Positions 57,497 through 64,000 of a stretch of 64,000 nucleotides of DNA are shown here, in pieces. Below the pieces are notes generated by a model. That model ran no database searches and was not told the DNA's origin. It was given only the letters and a program-made list of their open reading frames with translations. Position numbers and translations under genes: made by a program. The DNA comes from Epiperipatus broadwayi. Taxonomy: Eukaryota > Onychophora > Udeonychophora > Euonychophora > Peripatidae. The stretch spans positions 6,242,269-6,306,268 of the forward strand of contig JAQFVV010012423.1 of NCBI GenBank assembly GCA_028023455.1, read 5' to 3'. Numbering within the stretch: the first letter of the stretch is position 1; each line of letters opens with the position of its first letter.

Positions 57497-60305
57497 ATAT
57501 ATATATATATATATCTGAACTGTCACAATATATATATATATATATATAACCAAAATACTACACTAGTAATAAATAAAATGCAAAAACCATAAAACAATAC
57601 AATATTAGATGGTGTTTGAAATGAATTATGGGAAGGTTTGTTTCTTTGTATATATATGTTTGTCCTTTAGTTTGATTTTCACTTGAGAAGGTCTATTTGT
57701 AGTAGATGAAACCATGGTCGTGTAAGGATTTTGGTAAAAATTTTGGATTTTATCTAGTATTGTATTGTTTTATGGTTTTGCATATATATATATATATATA
57801 TTATAACCTACACTCACAACACCGCTCATATACATTATATGAGCAAATGTCCAGGATGCCAGTTCTATTAATGAATAGAACAATATAACAACATATCTGA
57901 TACAAAATTATTACTGAGACTCTTTACCTATGTCTACATTCAGCTCAGCTCAGTGGGAGGTTATAGGAAATTCATAAATTATATAATTATAAATAAATGA
58001 AGGAAGAAATATTATAAAATATTAAATATAATGTAAATCCTTTTTATTAACTAATTGCATGATAAAGAATCACAATGTTTATTTGTACAGTCTATTAAAA
58101 TATCCTTTCAACTTAATTTCTTCCTTCATCCAAGTATAACATATATCAGCTTGATATAATTAGATCACTAAACAATTCTATGACTTGGCATATCATCATC
58201 TAAACAGCTACCTTAATGCTGATGATCAATAAGATCTCAGGGAATTTAAAAACACAGTTGAATTAAAGAAAATACATTGGCCCATAATTTATACTTCTAA
58301 TTTATAATAAAATGTAATGAGATAAATTGACTAAATGTTTTACTGTGTTTAGCAATTAGATAATGATGGAAATAGGGCACATTTTAATCTGACATCATCA
58401 TCTAACCAATACATTAACTAGGCAACCTTTCTTATACGTTTATCAAGTGACAGTGTTTCTTATAATGTTTGGATTGAGGAAACAATATTATCAGATACCA
58501 GCACACTTAATATCATAGCTACAAAACAATATATTTATTTGATAATAGATGTATGAAATGTGGAGATGTGGAAATTAGTACCCGAATGTATATAAGAATA
58601 ACTCAAGACACAGTTTTTTAATAAATAAACAAATCATTTATTACACTGAAAATTTAATTTAACGTAATTATTTTACAGTAATACTACTTGTCTTAATAAT
58701 TTAATTCTCATATAAATCTTTGGACATCAGTTTGGGATTATCCCTATTACATTACACTATTTATTATTCATACCTTTTGAAAGCAAATTAACAAACAAAA
58801 CTTGAGTATTCTGACTTTGAATACCTGCTTTACTTAAGCGTTTCATCTAAATATAACATTAACTAAATAATATATCATCTTATTGGTACAATAAATATTT
58901 TGAGAGGATTTACTATCAATTATTTAAATAAATCAAATTAACATATTTAGCCATCAACAAAGCAACTTTCTCTAACTAATTAAATAATCATTTTTAATTA
59001 CATACACTTTTCACGCATAGCAATAAAATCTTATCCATTCTGATGATTGATGATTTATAACTTTATGTTAAATGAATATAATGTGTTTTAAAACTTTTAT
59101 TTCCTGTTTTAATTTCAATAACATTATACTTTTATATTCACGATATTATTTATATTATGTGTGTGTCACATCTTAAACAACAATAATAGAAAACAATCTT
59201 TTCTCCACATTATCAATCCATTGAGGAAATATTAAACAATTACTTCATTTCAGACAATGTCGTAAACCAACCAACAAAATAAGACACCAGTATTATATCA
59301 AGAATTTAATTTAACTATTTATCTGGCCACATACTAAATAACACAGAGCTATATTTTCATGACTATATAAACTAAACGTTCCAAGGAAAATTCACATGAG
59401 GAGCAAATAAACTCTTTGCTTAACATTTTGACAAACTCATCTAATTTTGAAATACACTGTTGGTGTGGGACATTTCCTCATTACCAAGACTCTAAGAAAA
59501 ATATCACTTAATTTCCTAAATATCATTTCATACTTCAACAATAACTCATCTAATTCTGAAATATACTATTGGTGTGGGACTTTTTCCTCATTCACCAGGA
59601 CCATAAGAAAACATCACTTAACTTCAAAACTATCACTTCATAATATGCATACAATATAAAATAGGCTCTACTCATGGAAAATTATTAAAATACACTATAT
59701 AGGCAAAATCTCTTATCCCTACAAACATAGAATGCATTCAGAGTAATTTCCATTCCCAAAAGCTCTTCTACATATCTAATATTACATATACGCTGGCAGA
59801 TAAATATATACACATAACCTACAAATCCCTTCAGTTCTCTAGAATACGACAACATCCAAAATTTATACATAAAATATCTATAAATTGATATCTCTATTAC
59901 GCAAATGTAATAATTGCGCAAAACACATGCACACACGTAAATAAAAATACAAAAAAAAAAATTCTAAGTTATATACTATGCAAGCAACACAGTAATTAAA
60001 TAATACATTAAAATATAACTTATAATTCTGAATAAACTTTAAATTATTTTTAAAATTTAATAATCATAAATATTACGAATGATATTTCTTTACCATCCCT
60101 ATCCGACTATTTCTATTATATGTTCGTTGATTTACTAGCCAGAACTCTCACTTTGAGACAAGAAAATATATAAAATTCATATACACCTTTCTTTAACAAT
60201 ATAATGAAAGAGAAAAAGAAATACATTTCTTTTTTCTACCCTTTTTAAAAGAAACATAAAACATATTGAAATAGTTAAGATTTTACTTCATTAACGCTTA
60301 AATAA
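57497..60305. other. A+T-rich DNA with (AT)n runs and a 108-bp direct repeat
   Basis: (AT)n runs are at 57497-57515, 57524-57547 and 57783-57801. TATAACCTACACTC after the last resembles an LTR terminus without a partner. A 108-bp unit is repeated at 59437 and 59545 (CTCATCTAATT(T/C)TGAAATA, TGGTGTGGGAC), which keeps a 70-codon frame open. No gene is recognised. Confidence 0.4.
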
Positions 60306-60850
60306 ATTAATATATATATATGTGCTCTGCACACAGTTAATGAAGCTATTAATAAATTGTCAAAATTTTTACTGCCAAGTGCTTTCGCGACAGTCTACAG
60401 TCCCATATTCATGGCAAGTTATTCTGTTAATAATTGTAAAACTATGCAAATTTTATGCAAATTTATATGCAGATGTTACATGGACCATTTACGAGATAGG
60501 GAATAGCAGGCCTCTCTTCTGTTGATTGCCGATGGGTCAGCCGCAATGAAGTAAGCTTCCCTAACTTTATGTTTGGTGTTGTTTGTTTCAGAGCAAACGA
60601 CACTGGCTGTGGTAGGTAGAAAAGCATGTCCAGAGTTTCTCTCATGTTTGACAAAAATCGAATTACCTTCATACTTTGTTTTGGTTTTATTGTAAAGGTA
60701 TTGGTGTTGAGCTACTCTGGTGGCAATGTTAGTTTTGGTCTCTCCATAATATGTTGCCATGCAATTTCTTTGGGGGCAGGTAATTTTGTACACAACTTGA
60801 GGGGTGAGTTCAGGTTTAAAACATATTGAATAAAATCAATATTACCAGCA
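60306..60850 (-). mobile_element. 5'-truncated Penelope-like element, second family
   Basis: A minus-strand copy of a Penelope-like 3' end: the GIY-YIG region (about 60826-60476) followed by a non-coding tail with GTCGCGAAAGCACTTGGCAG and AATTTATTAATAGCTTCATT, ending at an (AT)n run (60311-60320). It differs from the 41011-42092 family. The polymerase part is absent. Confidence 0.7.
60476..60826 (-). pseudogene. GIY-YIG nuclease domain of Penelope-like element
   Basis: An open minus-strand frame reads FKPELTPQVVYKITCPQRNC, then MATYYGETKTNIATRVAQHQ. VYKI and TYYGET are the GIY and YIG strands, with the conserved Arg in TRVAQHQ. HERNSGHAF and EAYFIAADPSAINRREAC follow, matching the C-terminal Glu-bearing helix of Penelope endonucleases. 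The stop codon ends the frame at 60476. An in-frame Met lies at 60793, but homology extends upstream, so this is a truncated polyprotein and not a small gene. The domain itself is uninterrupted. Confidence 0.8.
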
Positions 60851-62890
60851 TATCCACTATTTGTGAATAACGCACCCCGAGACGATCTAGAAGTTCATAA
60901 TAGCACAAAATTATAAACAAAACATAATAATAAATATGCCTATCTGTCTATCATATACATTGATGATGACAAGTAATAAAAAAAATAAAGAAACAAAAGT
61001 CATTTGTTCTTTGACTTAAAATAAAAAGTTCATTTGCAAAGTTCTTCTCCAGGTTTATTAAACGATACGGAGATAGATTCCAAACTGAGTTCATGTTTAT
61101 TAAGAATAAGCAACATAAAATAAATTTTTGTAGGACAAAAAAAATAAATAATCATAATTTAAATTTGATCTAGTATCACCACTGTTTTTAGCATAGCTAG
61201 TTGAGTTTACTACATCATATGTAAGAAAATAAATCTTTATACTGATGGTAGTATGAAAGACATTTCAGCTACAGTTGTACAACAATTATTTCATTCACTC
61301 CGTAGTAGTTTTTCAATTGAATAAGCAATTATTCTTAATAAATTTCTTAAATAGCATTTGTTTTTCCAACATTTTTATAAGCTACCATACATATAGTTAT
61401 TTTTAAACATTGCAAATTAATATATCATAATATGTTGGTAATTCCACAATTAATAATAATTTATTTTATAATGCATCCAAATCGAAGAGAACAGAAATAT
61501 ACTGCATTCCTGTCCTTCCATCCAATTTAAGTACATATTTAATAAGTAGTATCCTTGGGTTATTCCGGATAATTCATATTTTATTTTATTTTCATAAAAG
61601 CACATATTATTTTAGGAATACTAAATAAATAAATAAAGTCATTTTCCGTAATGAATTGAAGTATAGCATGTTATTTTAAAATACACATATCCTGTAATTT
61701 CAATTTAACTTTTGTAGAAGTATGATATAGGATATAATGAAAAAGTAAAATAAATTCTGTAAAAATGTTCTGCACACATTTCCAAAAGACATTACAAGAT
61801 ACATGTAGATTAGTTATATGATTATAAAGTTTATGCATTCTATCTTCCTTCTTAATGATTAATAAATAAAGTAGTGCAAGCTTAATATTATAGATATACA
61901 TTTTAAAAATAGTAATAAGCAAAAGATGATTAATTCAACCGTTTAAATGAGGTAAAGAAATAAAAACTGATGTACCTTCTTATATTTTTAGCCCATCATG
62001 CTAATTGAAGACCTTTCTTGAAGTTTACTTTAAAGCTTTTTTAAGTTAATTTGATGTCTGGAAGAAAATATCTACTTGTTACAGCAGAGCAGAATAATAT
62101 ACTGGCTGCAATTACATTAATAATGAGCAATTTTTAATGAATACTGTTTGTTAAATAGATATCTCTCCCCCCTCCTCCCATCAAAAGGTCATCTGCACTC
62201 AAAAAAGTTAACTCCACCTTTTGCACTTAAGCTCATTACATATGCAAGACATCTTTTCTTTAAAAAAAATCATTCTGACTTTTACAATTAAATCAAGACA
62301 AAATAAAAAAAAAATAACTTTTACAAACTTGAAATAAATGAATATTAATTAACTGTTAAACAAAAATGATTAATAATTTATTCAATTTGTAAAATAATCC
62401 ATTGATCCAAATATCCATTAATTATAAAATATATATATATATATTTGTAAAATTATTAATGATAATTACTGTAATTTAGATGTCTTCATGTTAAATGTAC
62501 TATTGCTTAATGTTATTAAAAGATAAAAATGAAATGAAAATGATACAGAGTCATACATGCATGCACATATACTACAATCTAAATATTAAACTATCTTGAC
62601 TAAATATAATTGAGATGGCTATTAATGTTGATAAAAGGATAGATATCAATAAATAAAGGATTAGGAAACCATTCAAACCAATACTAAACACTAACCTAAA
62701 ATAACTTTGCATCCTACTGACAAAATATACTAATTCCTATAATAAATAACCCCTCTTTCTTGCATTAAATACAAGAATAATAATAAATACTTGCAAAACT
62801 GCTAATCAAAATACATAAGTGACTCACATATAAGGTTTGAGACACTTAATAGAAAAAAAAATTAGGGCTATTATATATATATATATATAT
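60851..62890. other. A+T-rich DNA without recognisable feature
   Basis: No supported gene or element. The (AT)n runs near 62430 and at 62873-62890 are the only clear structures. Confidence 0.45.
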
Positions 62891-64000
62891 TGTAATGGAA
62901 CGTACTTGCTGCATTCCATTTAAATTGAAGAAAGAAGGCCCCAAACATTGGGAAAGCCAACTATAATGGAATGTATCTTTATATGATCTCAAATGAAAAT
63001 AAACATATGAACTTTTGCAACAATAATCATTAGTTAACCAAGCCCCTAACTTTGAGACACCAAATGTAATGAATAATTAAACGAATATATTATGCTGACC
63101 ACGTTGTGGCATCCAAATGTAATGGAACATGCTTTTACTCCATTATACCAATCATCAGTTAACTGGGACCAACAGTTTGTGGTGCCAAATGTAATGAACA
63201 ATATATCATATAAACATATTATACCTCAAATGTAATGGAACATCAATATATGAGAAGAAAATAATGCTTCAAACATTGGATGATAAATGTAATGGAATAT
63301 ATATAATCTAAATGAATCCAATTGTTGAGAAAGCCTAATATAATAGATTGTATGATTTAGATGAAGAAAGACAAAATTATCCCAGTTATATTTAGATAAA
63401 TTGTTTATATGCCCTTCCAACTAGCTATACATGAAATAAATCTAAAATCATACAGAGCAATGAGATCTATCATTATAATTTATTTTCAAGGTTGATATGA
63501 CTAACTAATCAAATATATATCAGAAACAAAGGGAATTCTATTAAATCCAATATACACATCTATTATGTAAATTTATGTATATCTAAACATATCAATGAAT
63601 AATAATATGTGTAAGTGGCCTAAAGACTAAACAATAAGTGAAATATGAAGTTATCCTCTATTAAATTGTGAATTCAATTAATTTCATAATGACTCTGGCA
63701 TTAAAAGAAAAATAAGAATAAAATATTAATACTCTTTCAAATAAATTACAAAGGCATTACTTATAAAACAAATAGTACGTCCTTTATTTTATATTATGGT
63801 TTAATTCTAGGTAATATCAATGTTTTAAATACAAACACAAATAATAAATATACATATATACTTGCAATAAGTATATATATTAAATAGATAAAGACATATT
63901 TGTGCTTAACAAGTATGCATTAATATAAACACAAATCCATATTTATATTTTTCAAACATTCAAAAATAATATATATATATATATATATATATATTTTTAT
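62891..64000 (+). repeat. Possible LTR start with degenerate internal repeats, continuing past the window
   Basis: TGTAATGGAACGTACTTGCT begins immediately after (AT)n, as at the other LTRs. CCAAATGTAATGGAACAT-like segments recur at about 63065, 63113, 63186, 63228 and 63285 with 45-70-bp spacing. No matching right end is seen before 64000; the window closes in another (AT)n run. Confidence 0.35.

Noticed and set aside
60320-60420. Hammerhead in the tail of the Penelope-like fragment (GTCGCGAAAGCACTTGGCAG, minus strand)
   Set aside because: GCGAAAGC is present but no CTGATGA-like box with a pairable stem II was found upstream.

Overview
The window is very A+T-rich (about three quarters A+T by eye), eukaryotic, and almost certainly from an invertebrate animal. 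It holds animal-type transposon families: a hAT transposase of the GTF2IRD2/ZBED type, a mariner, an RTE-type LINE, Penelope-like elements with a GIY-YIG nuclease, tRNA-derived SINEs and a Ty3-type LTR element. I found no host gene that I could recognise, no rRNA operon and no functional tRNA. The species cannot be named from this sequence. The window reads as intergenic or intronic DNA built from layers of mobile elements.

Layout. 1-1316: decayed hAT element. 1358-5220: a hairpin element, a SINE and the first ribozyme-bearing retroelement copy. 5223-8760: nearly full-length but dead non-LTR retrotransposon on the minus strand, split by a dimeric ribozyme-bearing insertion at 6147-6959. 9770-20720: SINE fragments, fold-back DNA elements, the best ribozyme element (11383-11785) and three further hammerhead motifs. 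21298-22455: mariner on the minus strand. 22657-23207: inverted tRNA-like element. 23480-30477: complete LTR element, with 2.3-2.4 kb LTRs, a Lys-type primer site, one gag-like ORF, no pol and a 5S-rRNA-like patch. 31121-32030: another dimeric ribozyme element. 32672-34738 and 42155-44060: two diverged solo LTRs in opposite orientation. 38250-38788: two small ribozyme-element derivatives. 41011-42092: head-to-head Penelope-like copies. 44150-49170: fold-back elements, a SINE and microsatellites. 52019-52760: RTE fragment. 56796-57496: LTR element collapsed onto its primer site. 60300-60830: second Penelope-like fragment. 62891-64000: probable start of another LTR.

Main result. A dispersed repeat family (units of about 430-456 nt, often dimeric, flanked by 11-17 bp target-site duplications) carries a type I hammerhead self-cleaving ribozyme. 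The copy at 11624-11682 has an intact core, stem II, a two-part stem I with internal loop, and the very short self-complementary stem III expected of ribozymes that act as dimers. These features match animal 'retrozymes', small circular-RNA retroelements thought to be mobilised by Penelope-like elements, which are also present here. At least two further hammerheads (12858-12915 and about 16350-16412, both minus strand) have different stem sequences that still pair, so they are independent evidence for the fold.

Most short open reading frames in the window are chance frames or antisense shadows of these elements. The only long intact one is the 470-residue gag-like ORF at 26085-27497.
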